From assembly GCA_947453775.1 (NCBI GenBank), contig CANGHM010000019.1, forward strand, positions 1 through 7,822: a stretch of DNA of 7,822 nucleotides. Reading direction: 5' to 3'. How positions within the stretch are numbered: position 1 is the stretch's first letter; each line of letters begins with the position of its first letter. The notes beneath the pieces were generated by a model. The model saw only the letters and a program-made list of their open reading frames with translations, had not been told where the DNA came from and did no database searches. This document shows positions 1-6,162 of the stretch, one piece after another. The translations under genes and the position numbers were made by a program. The DNA comes from Rickettsiales bacterium (GTDB taxonomy: Bacteria; Pseudomonadota; Alphaproteobacteria; Rickettsiales; Rickettsiaceae).

Positions 1-421
1 CCAGCTTGTGATAAAGTTGGCTTGCCAGATCAAAACAATCAGCAGCTTGAATAGTTTGAGTGCTTTGAATACTATTGCTTAAAATCATTATTTGCTCTAA
101 TTTACTTGCATTAGTATAGCTACATCCCTCTAATTGCACAGCAATTAAGTGCTTTGCTAAGTTATTAAGCGGTAAAATATGCGGCAAAAAGAAACTTTGA
201 TGATGCTTGGTTTGTTTTGTTATTAAGCTTTGAATCAATGTATTACATAGCAATCCATTGGGCAATAATATATTTATGTTTTCAAAAGAATTGCTCCTAA
301 TATAATCCTGAGCTGAATTAACTATATAGTCGGGGTTAGTTGAGATGTGATATTTTTGCATCATCCATCTGGCTATTTCTTCTATATAATCTAAGTGCGA
401 AGGTATGTGGTAAAGATGCAT
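1..421 (-). CDS. addB: AddB-like double-strand break repair protein, N-terminal 140 codons (partial)
   Basis: This gene reads leftward from ATG at 419-421, stays open for 140 codons and leaves the window, so only the N-terminus is visible. The layout resembles alphaproteobacterial AddB. An early 'YHIPSHLDYIEEIARWMM' segment (residues 4-21) matches the usual 'ip.g..f...la..l'. Next comes a buried strand with ILLPNG (51-56) where AddB has LLPTRR, then FFLPHILPLNNL (77-88) where AddB has LLPRIRPLGD, and finally a helix with FDLASQLYHKL (130-140) matching 'ALRLADsLArLLDE'. AddB partners AddA in the helicase-nuclease that processes double-strand breaks for RecA. The arginine pair after LLP is replaced here (NGLLCN), so the protein is divergent. 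The nuclease domain and any addA partner lie outside the window. The call rests on pattern similarity only. It is transcribed divergently from the bolA-led operon. Confidence 0.58.
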   Translation of the reverse strand, partial: MHLYHIPSHLDYIEEIARWMMQKYHISTNPDYIVNSAQDYIRSNSFENINILLPNGLLCNTLIQSLITKQTKHHQSFFLPHILPLNNLAKHLIAVQLEGCSYTNASKLEQIMILSNSIQSTQTIQAADCFDLASQLYHKL

Positions 422-464
422 TTTATATAAATTTTAGTATTTTCGAAAATAATGCTTTGCAAGA

Positions 465-493
465 TCGACTTCTGCCTAACTTAGTATTATAAT
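465..493 (+). promoter_or_regulatory. Candidate sigma70-type promoter for the bolA-GT-GT-tgt-hemW operon
   Basis: A perfect -10 hexamer TATAAT at 488-493 sits exactly 17 nt downstream of TCGACT (465-470), which matches four of six positions of TTGACA. Transcription would begin near position 500, giving an untranslated leader of about 95 nt before the bolA ATG at 595. A second TATAAT at 499-504 has no well-spaced -35. The region is very AT-rich, so chance matches are likely. The assignment relies on spacing and on the position ahead of a five-gene operon. Confidence 0.4.
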
Positions 494-504
494 CAAATTA
501 TAAT
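486..504. repeat. Two phased copies of the palindrome ATTATAAT between divergent genes
   Basis: The self-complementary octamer ATTATAAT occurs at 486-493 and again at 497-504, 11 bp apart, which is about one helical turn. Because it is palindromic, each copy provides a -10-like TATAAT on both strands, suiting a divergent promoter between the addB-like gene and bolA. Alternatively it could be an operator read by a dimeric repressor, or simple AT-rich coincidence. Confidence 0.3.
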
Positions 505-594
505 ATATTATAGCTAAAAGATTGCACAAATGGCTTTGTATGTTTAAGAGCGACAGTGTTGCTTAAAAGGCACAATTAATAAGATTTAATACTT

Positions 595-819
595 ATGGAC
601 GATTTGGAAGTAATAGAGGCTATACAAAATGCCATACCTGGTGCTAAAGTTATTCTAAAATCTATGGATTGTAGTAGAAAAGGTTACTACATAGAAGTTC
701 AGTCGCAAACCTTTGAAGGGCAGAGTCTTTTAAATCAACATCGCATGGTGAAAAAGGCAATTGCTAGTTTTGTGGATGATGAAATTTTACATGCCGTTAC
801 ATTAAAAACAAAAAGCTAG
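595..819 (+). CDS. bolA: BolA/IbaG-family protein
   Basis: A 74-residue protein, full length for the short BolA/IbaG type. It has the family order: an N-terminal helix (VIEAIQNAIPGAKV, 6-19), a strand with GYYIEVQSQTF (30-40), the FEGQSLLNQHRMV segment (40-52; F.G.s...qHr.V in the family) and the C-terminal LHAVTLKT (65-72) carrying the near-invariant histidine, here His66. A cysteine at 26 lies in the variable loop where BolA proteins carry a His or Cys metal ligand, although its exact alignment is uncertain. BolA proteins act in the cytoplasm with monothiol glutaredoxins, sharing a [2Fe-2S] cluster and taking part in iron or Fe-S handling. No glutaredoxin gene is visible beside it. It is the first gene of a tight operon and the next start lies 4 nt after its stop. 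No strong Shine-Dalgarno precedes the ATG. The family call is firm; bolA versus ibaG naming is uncertain. Confidence 0.88.
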   Translation: MDDLEVIEAIQNAIPGAKVILKSMDCSRKGYYIEVQSQTFEGQSLLNQHRMVKKAIASFVDDEILHAVTLKTKS

Positions 820-823
820 TCCT

Positions 824-1951
824 ATGTCTACGATCATGCAAGTTTTACCAGCTAATATTTTAGGTGGCATGGAAAAAGAAACTTTAGAAACAGCTAAAGC
901 AATAGTGCAAAGTGGCAATAACTCTTTGGTAGTTTCAAGAAGTGGCCCAATAGTTGCAAAACTTGCTGAAGTAAATTCTTTGCATTATGCCCTGAATACT
1001 AAAACTACAAATCCATTTAATATACTTAGAAATAGAAATCAGCTAGTTCAGATCATTAAGGAACATAATGTTGAATTGATGCACGCCAGATCCCGAGATG
1101 CAGCTTGGACTTGCCACTTAGCATCAAAAAAAATTGATATAGCTCTAATTACAAGTGTTTATGGAGCTTATAATAATACTAATATATTTAAAAGAGCTTA
1201 TAACAAAGTTATCATGAAAGGCGATATTATTGTTGCGGTATCAAATTTTATTAAACAATATATTTTAGCAAATTATCTGATTACCGATGAAAGCAAAGTT
1301 CGAGTTGTGCCCATGGGTATCGATCATCGATATTATGATTTATCTAATATTAAGCAAAATAAGGTAGATGAATTTAAGCAAAAATATGCAGTCCCTAAAG
1401 ACTGTATTGTGCTACTTTTACCATCTAGATTTATAGCCTCTCAAGGTCACCAATTATTAATTAAAGCTTTGGCCAAACTTAGGCACTTAAATTTTTATTG
1501 CATTATGGCGGGTGACTTATCTAAAAATCCTGATTATACAGTCTGTATACAAAACATGATTAACCAGCTGAAATTACAGAGTAAAATTCAAATTTTTGGA
1601 CCTGAAAAGGACATTCTCCATTTATATGCTTTGTCTGATATTGTCTTGTCTGTGGCACAAGAGCCCGAAGCTTTCGTGCGAACCTTAATCGAGGCGCAAA
1701 TGATGCAAAAGTTTGTTATTACTACTAATATTGGAGCTGCCGGCCAAGTTGTGAAAGATCAAGACAGCGGCTTGCATTTTCAGTCTGGCAATATACAGGA
1801 TTTAGCCGATAAAATTAGCTACGCATTGCAAGAATTTAATAGCGAGAAATATATCCAAATAACTAAAGCTGGGCAACTTTCAGCCCTAAAATCATATCCT
1901 ATTGAGGTAGTACAAAAGCAGCTATTAGATATTTATGCAGAACTTTTATGA
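824..1951 (+). CDS. GT4-family glycosyltransferase, HARSR type
   Basis: A 375-residue GT-B glycosyltransferase, likely transferring a sugar from a nucleotide donor during assembly of an envelope glycan or lipopolysaccharide core. The acceptor is not predictable. The N-terminal domain has VLPANILGGMEKETLETA (7-24), close to the 'LPaL.sGGVErgT.e.A' start of this alphaproteobacterial group, then MHARSRDAAW (86-95), YGAYN (113-117) and AYNKVIMKGDIIVAVSNFI (125-143). The C-terminal domain has VPMGID (162-167), PSRFIASQGH (200-209) and the EX7E catalytic signature from Glu282 to Glu290 (EAFVRTLIE). Two usually conserved positions differ. The lysine of the common 'GR.t.wKG' donor-phosphate motif is Gln207, although Arg202 is kept, and the glycine of 'FGR' is Val285. 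It follows bolA by 4 nt and overlaps the next glycosyltransferase by ATGA, so the two probably act in one glycan pathway. Met5 is a possible alternative start. No membrane segment is evident. Confidence 0.88.
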   Translation: MSTIMQVLPANILGGMEKETLETAKAIVQSGNNSLVVSRSGPIVAKLAEVNSLHYALNTKTTNPFNILRNRNQLVQIIKEHNVELMHARSRDAAWTCHLASKKIDIALITSVYGAYNNTNIFKRAYNKVIMKGDIIVAVSNFIKQYILANYLITDESKVRVVPMGIDHRYYDLSNIKQNKVDEFKQKYAVPKDCIVLLLPSRFIASQGHQLLIKALAKLRHLNFYCIMAGDLSKNPDYTVCIQNMINQLKLQSKIQIFGPEKDILHLYALSDIVLSVAQEPEAFVRTLIEAQMMQKFVITTNIGAAGQVVKDQDSGLHFQSGNIQDLADKISYALQEFNSEKYIQITKAGQLSALKSYPIEVVQKQLLDIYAELL

Positions 1952-2751
1952 GTTTTGAGCTATCGGCTTTTATTATCGTTAAAAATCAAGCACAGCGCAT
2001 TAGCGCAACGATACTGAGTTTACAAGCACTGGCTCGTGAAATTATAGTTGTTGATAATGGAAATTGTGCTCAAGCAAGTAAAATCGCTAGCTCTTTAGGC
2101 TGCAAGGTAATTTATCATTTTCAACATAGCGACCTTTCACAAAAAGCTTTTGCTGAAAATTTGTGCGCTTATGACTGGGTAATTAACATTGATTCAGATG
2201 AAGTCTTGTCGCAAGATTTACAACACGAGATAAGCTATATTTTTACAACCGGTTTACATGAAAAATATAAAGGATATTGGATCGATTTGCCGATAATGAT
2301 GCTTTGCGATGCAAAACCTCGTCTATGGTCACCTAAGCACAGACGCTTAAGGTTATATAATAAAAAATATGCCAGCTTTAGCTTTGCGAAAGATGTGAAT
2401 GCCGATGGAGCTATTTTAAATGCTGGATTTGATCCAAAAAGTCATTTAAGCAGAATGCTTGCACCAGCTTACAATTATTCTTTATCGTCTATAAGTCAAT
2501 TGGTAAGGAAATTAAATTTTTATACAGATCAGCAAACGCTTGATCTTATTCATGCTGAAAGAGGCTTTTCACCAATACGCGTATGCTTTGAATTTTTCTT
2601 CTCTTTAATAAAATATTATTTTTTGCGCAGATATTTCGTTTTTGGATTTAGGGGATTAATTTATTCTATGATTTTTGCCTTTGCTAGATTTCTAAGATGC
2701 GCTAAAGTATATGATATAGTTAATTCAGTTGATACTAAAAGCAAGATATGA
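1948..2751 (+). CDS. GT2-family glycosyltransferase, WaaE/KdtX-like
   Basis: A 267-residue inverting GT-A glycosyltransferase of the lipopolysaccharide-core WaaE/KdtX kind. The N-terminus has FIIVKNQA (8-15; usually IIVKNEA, with Gln in place of Glu here), IIVVDNGN (32-39; usually IIVVDSGS) and [12 protein letters not shown] (77-88) carrying the metal-binding acidic cluster D82/D84/E85. These are followed by a [13 protein letters not shown] segment (127-139) where the family has 'w.pd...RLf.r'. The C-terminal third is rich in aromatic residues and basic (213-246, [17 protein letters not shown] and onward), typical of membrane-surface association in this family. It ends with CAKVYD, near the family's 'yaKlye'. 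Its ATG overlaps the GT4 stop, and its TGA overlaps the tgt ATG, so translation is probably coupled on both sides. Donor and acceptor cannot be read from the sequence. Its last eleven or so codons resemble an arm of the repeat element seen at the hemW end. Confidence 0.85.
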   Translation: MSFELSAFIIVKNQAQRISATILSLQALAREIIVVDNGNCAQASKIASSLGCKVIYHFQHSDLSQKAFAENLCAYDWVINIDSDEVLSQDLQHEISYIFTTGLHEKYKGYWIDLPIMMLCDAKPRLWSPKHRRLRLYNKKYASFSFAKDVNADGAILNAGFDPKSHLSRMLAPAYNYSLSSISQLVRKLNFYTDQQTLDLIHAERGFSPIRVCFEFFFSLIKYYFLRRYFVFGFRGLIYSMIFAFARFLRCAKVYDIVNSVDTKSKI

Positions 2752-3833
2752 GTAAATTTGAGTTTACCTTAAAAAATCAACATCGCAACAGCCGCACCGG
2801 TCTATTGCACACAGCGCATGGAGCAATTAACACTCCAGCTTTTATGCCCGTTGGCACTGCTGCATCAGTCAAAGCTATGCTACCTGAGCAGATTAAGGCA
2901 ACAGGAGCGCAAATTATTTTATCTAACACCTACCACTTAATGCTCCGGCCCGGCGAAGAAGTGGTGCTTAACATGGGTGGATTGCATAAATTTATGAACT
3001 GGGATGGCCCTATTTTAACTGACTCTGGTGGGTTTCAAGTGATGTCTTTATCGGCTTTACGTAAAGTAAAAGAAGAGGGTGTAACTTTTCGCTCGCATAT
3101 TGACGGTAGCTCGCATTTGCTTTCGCCAGAAATTGCCACGCGCATTCAGCATAATTTAGGTAGTACGATTTCAATGATTTTTGATGAATGCACACAATAC
3201 CCTGCCACATACGAGCAAACGCAGCGCTCTATGGAGCTTTCGCTCAGGTGGGCAAAACGCTCAAGGGATGCCTTTATACACCGCTCTGGCTATGCACAAT
3301 TTGGCATAGTGCAAGGCGGTGTATTTGAAGATTTGCGCGCCAAATCAGCTGCCAACCTTGTGGATATGGACTTTGAAGGGTACGCAATAGGGGGCCTTGC
3401 TGTAGGCGAAGGGCAAGAGCTGATGTTTAATGTGCTAGATTATTGCCCATCTTTGCTGCCGGTAAAAAAGCCACGATATTTAATGGGCGTTGGTAAACCA
3501 AGTGATATCATAGGCGCTGTTGCAAGAGGTATAGATATGTTTGATTGCGTTATTCCCACAAGATCAGGCCGCAATGGTCAAGCCTTCACTAGCTTGGGAG
3601 CTATTAATATTCGCAATCAAAAATATAGGCAAGATGGCTCTAGCGTTGATCCAAATTGTAGTTGCTATACATGCGCCTCATTTAGCAGGGCGTATATCCA
3701 TCATTTAGTAAAAAGTCAAGAAATTACCGGCTCTATCTTAATGACTTTGCACAACTTGCACTATTTTCAAGATTTAATGAGCCGCATTCGAGATTATATC
3801 AACCAAGGTAAGGATTTTGACTTTGAATATTAA
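2748..3833 (+). CDS. tgt: Queuine/preQ1 tRNA-guanine transglycosylase
   Basis: Tgt exchanges guanine at wobble position 34 of tRNAs with GUN anticodons (Asp, Asn, His, Tyr) for preQ1, the committed step of queuosine synthesis on tRNA. The 361-residue protein is complete. [12 protein letters not shown] (90-101) carries the conserved Asp92, IVQGG (187-191) and GLAVGE (216-221) form substrate-pocket segments, and [14 protein letters not shown] (264-277) contains the catalytic nucleophile Asp266. The zinc site is complete: Cys304, Cys306 and Cys309 (CSCYTC) with His335. These spacings fit the well-studied Zymomonas enzyme with a constant offset of 14 in the C-terminal half. The start overlaps the GT2 stop (ATGA) and the hemW start lies inside its last codons. 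Base composition is noticeably less AT-rich than in the two glycosyltransferase genes before it. Confidence 0.98.
   Translation: MSKFEFTLKNQHRNSRTGLLHTAHGAINTPAFMPVGTAASVKAMLPEQIKATGAQIILSNTYHLMLRPGEEVVLNMGGLHKFMNWDGPILTDSGGFQVMSLSALRKVKEEGVTFRSHIDGSSHLLSPEIATRIQHNLGSTISMIFDECTQYPATYEQTQRSMELSLRWAKRSRDAFIHRSGYAQFGIVQGGVFEDLRAKSAANLVDMDFEGYAIGGLAVGEGQELMFNVLDYCPSLLPVKKPRYLMGVGKPSDIIGAVARGIDMFDCVIPTRSGRNGQAFTSLGAINIRNQKYRQDGSSVDPNCSCYTCASFSRAYIHHLVKSQEITGSILMTLHNLHYFQDLMSRIRDYINQGKDFDFEY
3805..3814 (+). promoter_or_regulatory. Shine-Dalgarno sequence setting the non-ATG start of hemW
   Basis: The purine-rich stretch AAGGTAAGGA lies inside the last codons of tgt. Its first AAGG is 8 nt before TTG at 3817, and its AAGGA is 8 nt before a second in-frame TTG at 3823. 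The earliest in-frame ATG falls downstream of the radical-SAM cysteines, so hemW must begin at one of these TTG codons. The spacing does not separate them. Confidence 0.55.
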
Positions 3834-5016
3834 GCAAGATCAGCAAAAAATATCAGTTTATCTACACTGGCCTTTTTGCTTAAGTAAGTGCCCATACTGC
3901 GATTTTAACTCTCATACTTTTACTACAATTGAGCAAGACCGTTGGCAAGATGCATATTTGCAAGAGCTAGAATACTTTGCCCATATTTTAAAGGGTAAGT
4001 CGATCGGCTCGATTTTTTTTGGCGGAGGCACTCCTTCGTTAATGGAGCCCAAGCTCATTGAAGCTATATTAAATAAAATTGCTACTTTGGGCAATATAAC
4101 CAAAAATACTGAAATTACCATCGAAGCCAATCCAACCTCTAGTGAAAGTGGTAAGTTTTTAGGATTTAAAAGCGCTGGGGTTAATCGTATTTCATTGGGC
4201 ATTCAGTCTTTTAACGAGCAAGATTTAAGATTCTTAGGTCGCAAACATAGCAAGCAAGAAGCAATAGATGCAATCAAATTAGCTGCCAAGCATTTTACAA
4301 ATTACTCATTTGATTTAATTTATGCAAGACCAAATCAAGAAATTTCCGCTTGGCGCAAAGAATTACAGCTAGCGATTGATTTAGCCAGTAAACATATATC
4401 GCTATATCAGCTGACTATTGAAAAAGGCACCCCTTTTTATTCAATGTATCATAAGGGGCAATTTGATTTGCCAGATCAAGATAAAGCATTTGATTTTTAT
4501 GAAGCTACAAATCTTTTCTTGCAGCAGCATGGCTATGAACGATACGAGATATCCAACTATGGACAAAAAGGTTTTGCAAGCGTGCATAATCTAAATTATT
4601 GGCAATATGGTCAGTATTTGGGCATAGGTCCTGGCGCTCACAGCAGACTGGTGACCCAAGAAAATACCATGCAGGCTATGGAGATGATCTATAGTCCGCA
4701 AAATTGGCTTGCTAGCGTTTCTGCTAATAATTGCGGCATAAAAAGCACCACTCTTTTAACCAAGCTTGAAGTGACAAAAGAGATTATTATGATGGGCTTG
4801 CGTCTAACGCAAGGTATGAACAACGAACAACTAATCAAGCTTACTGGTAAAACATTTGCCGACTTACTCCCGGCGGATTTACTTGAAGCGTTGATTCAAT
4901 CCGATCTGCTGAGCATCAGTAGCACTGGTCAAATGCTCACTACAAAAGGGCTTGCCGTGCATAGCAGAATTATTAGCAAAATTTTTGATAATTTATTATA
5001 TAGTCAATTGATTTGA
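3817..5016 (+). CDS. hemW: Haem chaperone HemW (radical SAM, coproporphyrinogen III oxidase-like)
   Basis: A 399-residue radical-SAM protein. [19 protein letters not shown] (15-33) holds the CxxxCxxC [4Fe-4S]/SAM motif (Cys21, Cys25, Cys28), and [10 protein letters not shown] (67-76) forms the glycine-rich SAM contact. EANP (103-106) and RISLGIQSF (124-132) follow as in the family, and a C-terminal HemN-like helical domain covers about 310-390. HNLNYW (257-262) matches the HNxxYW motif that marks HemW, which binds haem and delivers it to haem proteins, rather than the oxidase HemN. Older annotations often call it an oxygen-independent coproporphyrinogen oxidase. Translation starts at TTG, 3817 or 3823, because no ATG precedes the cysteine motif. 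The first TTG overlaps tgt by 17 nt. The last five codons and stop (from 4999) lie in the left arm of a palindromic element, so the native terminus has probably been replaced without loss of a conserved domain. Confidence 0.96.
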   Translation: MTLNIKQDQQKISVYLHWPFCLSKCPYCDFNSHTFTTIEQDRWQDAYLQELEYFAHILKGKSIGSIFFGGGTPSLMEPKLIEAILNKIATLGNITKNTEITIEANPTSSESGKFLGFKSAGVNRISLGIQSFNEQDLRFLGRKHSKQEAIDAIKLAAKHFTNYSFDLIYARPNQEISAWRKELQLAIDLASKHISLYQLTIEKGTPFYSMYHKGQFDLPDQDKAFDFYEATNLFLQQHGYERYEISNYGQKGFASVHNLNYWQYGQYLGIGPGAHSRLVTQENTMQAMEMIYSPQNWLASVSANNCGIKSTTLLTKLEVTKEIIMMGLRLTQGMNNEQLIKLTGKTFADLLPADLLEALIQSDLLSISSTGQMLTTKGLAVHSRIISKIFDNLLYSQLI

Positions 5017-5106
5017 GGTTTGCAACTTCGTCACTGCGCCCTTTACTATATAGAATAGCGCTAAAGGCATTGTTTCTAGTATCAAACTTCAACTTAATTG
5101 ACTATA
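4999..5106. repeat. Palindromic (terminal inverted repeat) element overlapping the hemW 3' end
   Basis: The left arm at 4999-5026 and the reverse complement of 5079-5106 agree at 23 of 28 positions, both beginning TATAGTCAATT. Two of the five differences would be G-U pairs in RNA, so the transcript could form a long imperfect hairpin. An inner stem CCTTTA/TAAAGG (5040-5045 with 5062-5067) continues it, with a 16-nt loop. TATA stands at both outer ends and could be a target duplication, which would make the element proper 100 bp, 5003-5102. It has no reading frame of its own, so it would be a non-autonomous miniature element. It lies between convergent hemW and trcR and supplies hemW's last five codons and stop. 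It could also limit read-through, although no U-run follows the stem on either strand. Confidence 0.6.
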
Positions 5107-5123
5107 GTCAATTGATTTGAGGT
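5103..5123. repeat. 21-bp exact direct repeat of the element's left end (partial second copy)
   Basis: Positions 5103-5123 are identical over 21 bases to 4999-5019, 104 bp upstream; the match stops on both sides. It abuts the right arm of the palindromic element, sharing TATA with it. The junction forms a perfect 18-bp palindrome AATTGACTATAGTCAATT at 5096-5113. An A-rich run (5124-5135) replaces the rest of the element. It may be a truncated second copy, or one half of a long target duplication. Confidence 0.6.
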
Positions 5124-5166
5124 AAAAAAAGAAAAACTAAATTGATCGAATCGGTTGGTTAAAATA

Positions 5167-5760
5167 CTATTTTTCAACCACCACTTTTTCAATCACCGCA
5201 TTTTGCGCTTGTGCTTGCTCTTTCAGTTTGAGCAATTTGGCTTCCAGTAGATCTATATCCTTTTGTGTGCAGATACCTAATAAAACAGGATCCCTAGGGC
5301 GCAATTCTGCAATATTCCAATAAGTTTTAGACCTAATCGATTGAATAGTATTTTTAGTTGTACCAATTAATTTTGTGATATCTGTATCTGAAACTTCAGG
5401 ATATGTTTTAATAAGCCAAAAAATGGCATCTGGTTTATCTCTTCTTCTTGAAATGGGTGTATATCTTGCTTTTTTGCCTGTTTTTTTAACATTAGGACGC
5501 AAAACGGCTTTGCTTATTTGTAATTTTGTCAGAGGATCTGCGCTACAACGATTGATTTCGTCTTGTGTTAACTGCCCTAAGGTAACTGGATTTATTCCAA
5601 CAATGCCTTTTGCCACATCTCCATCAGCTATACCTTTAATTTCCAACTCATGCATACCACAGAAATCAGCTATTTGTTTAAATGTCAAAGATGTATTATC
5701 AACAAGCCATATAGCAGTAGATTTTGACATTAATGGTAAATTCTGTTTTGCAATTTGCAT
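5167..5760 (-). CDS. trcR: DUF1013-family cell-cycle transcriptional regulator TrcR
   Basis: A 197-residue protein of the DUF1013 family, found essentially in alphaproteobacteria and named cell cycle transcriptional regulator TrcR in current annotation. It shows the family's opening (LPLMSKSTAIWLVDNTSLTF, 8-27) followed by a helix-turn-helix-like segment FKQIADFCGMHELEIKGIADG (27-47). Next come GINPVTLGQLTQDEINRCSADP (55-76) and a lysine/arginine-rich linker (85-109). A second helix-turn-helix-like segment, FWLIKTYPEVSDTDITKLIG and onward to RSKTYWN (114-149), precedes a short charged helix likely to form a coiled coil (166-190). Length and ends fit a complete protein. The start at 5760 is preferred because homologues normally have several residues before the PLM; Met11 is an alternative. 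No clear Shine-Dalgarno is seen. It reads towards hemW, and tRNA-Pro lies 87 nt upstream on the same strand, so co-transcription with the tRNA is possible. Confidence 0.87.
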   Translation of the reverse strand: MQIAKQNLPLMSKSTAIWLVDNTSLTFKQIADFCGMHELEIKGIADGDVAKGIVGINPVTLGQLTQDEINRCSADPLTKLQISKAVLRPNVKKTGKKARYTPISRRRDKPDAIFWLIKTYPEVSDTDITKLIGTTKNTIQSIRSKTYWNIAELRPRDPVLLGICTQKDIDLLEAKLLKLKEQAQAQNAVIEKVVVEK

Positions 5761-5847
5761 AAGAAAATCAAAGTTGTTAAAGAATAAGACTCTAGTTATA
5801 TTAAAAAGCTACCAATTTAACTCTCACCTGCAGTTTTCAGAAAATAT

Positions 5848-5925
5848 TGGTCGGAGCAGAGAGATTCGAACTCCCGACCCTCTGGTCCCAAACCAGATGC
5901 GCTAACCAGACTGCGCTATGCTCCG
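5848..5925 (-). tRNA. tRNA-Pro (anticodon UGG)
   Basis: All arms can be drawn on the minus strand. The acceptor CGGAGCA (5925-5919) pairs with TGCTCCG (5858-5852), followed by discriminator A (5851) and an encoded CCA (5850-5848). The D arm is GCGC/GCGC. The anticodon stem TCTGG/CCAGA encloses the loop TTTGGGA with anticodon TGG at 5890-5888. The T arm GGGAG/CTCTC has one G-U pair and the TTCGAAT loop. The C1-G72 end pair with A73 is normal for proline tRNAs. UGG can read all four CCN codons. A TATAAT on the minus strand at 5997-5992 could serve its promoter, but I found no good -35. Confidence 0.98.
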
Positions 5926-6120
5926 AGAATTTATGCTGCTTATTGATTATGGAATTTGGTTTTTTAATATTTAAAACTCAAATAAGAGCTCATTATATAA
6001 AACCCAATATTTATAAACAGTATATCGCAGGGCTAGATAAATTGTAGATCATTTTTATTTTTGATGCAAGTAACATGTTGTATTTAATGAAGCATTGCTA
6101 AACAAATATAGACAACAATC

Positions 6121-6155
6121 AAAAAAATATTCTTGCAATAAGCTAAACTATTGCA
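6121..6155 (-). terminator. Intrinsic terminator after the GST gene
   Basis: On the minus strand, TGCAATA (6155-6149) and TATTGCA (6140-6134) form a perfect 7-bp stem around an 8-nt loop. Six bases later there is a run of seven T (6127-6121). It begins 8 nt past the GST stop codon, so it would end the mlaE-GST transcript. The stem is AT-rich, in keeping with the local base composition. Confidence 0.68.
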
Positions 6156-6162
6156 CCAAATC

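Noticed and set aside
3010..3210. Minus-strand 66-codon ORF
   Set aside because: It lies entirely opposite tgt, has no recognisable content, and tgt is certain.
3912..4202. Minus-strand 96-codon ORF
   Set aside because: It lies entirely opposite the hemW catalytic domain.
5157..5179. Hairpin (GGTT/AACC plus AAAAT/ATTTT) around the trcR stop codon, considered as a terminator
   Set aside because: The stem is short and bulged, includes the stop codon itself, and the T-rich run on the minus strand (5138-5124) is about 20 bases away, too far for a standard intrinsic terminator.
5847..6047. Plus-strand 66-codon ORF beginning VGAERFELPT, and the tail of another (5375-5905) ending in REIRTPDPLVPNQMR
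   Set aside because: These are translations of the strand opposite the tRNA-Pro gene, a well-known spurious annotation. The longer ORF also lies antisense to trcR.
6093..6103. CATTGCTAAAC occurring here and again at 7680-7690
   Set aside because: An 11-base match between AT-rich spacers with no extension on either side; probably chance.
5926..6120. Spacer between tRNA-Pro and the GST terminator, examined for small RNAs or a second tRNA
   Set aside because: No cloverleaf, strong hairpin or reading frame was found; only AT-rich sequence with possible -10 elements for the tRNA.
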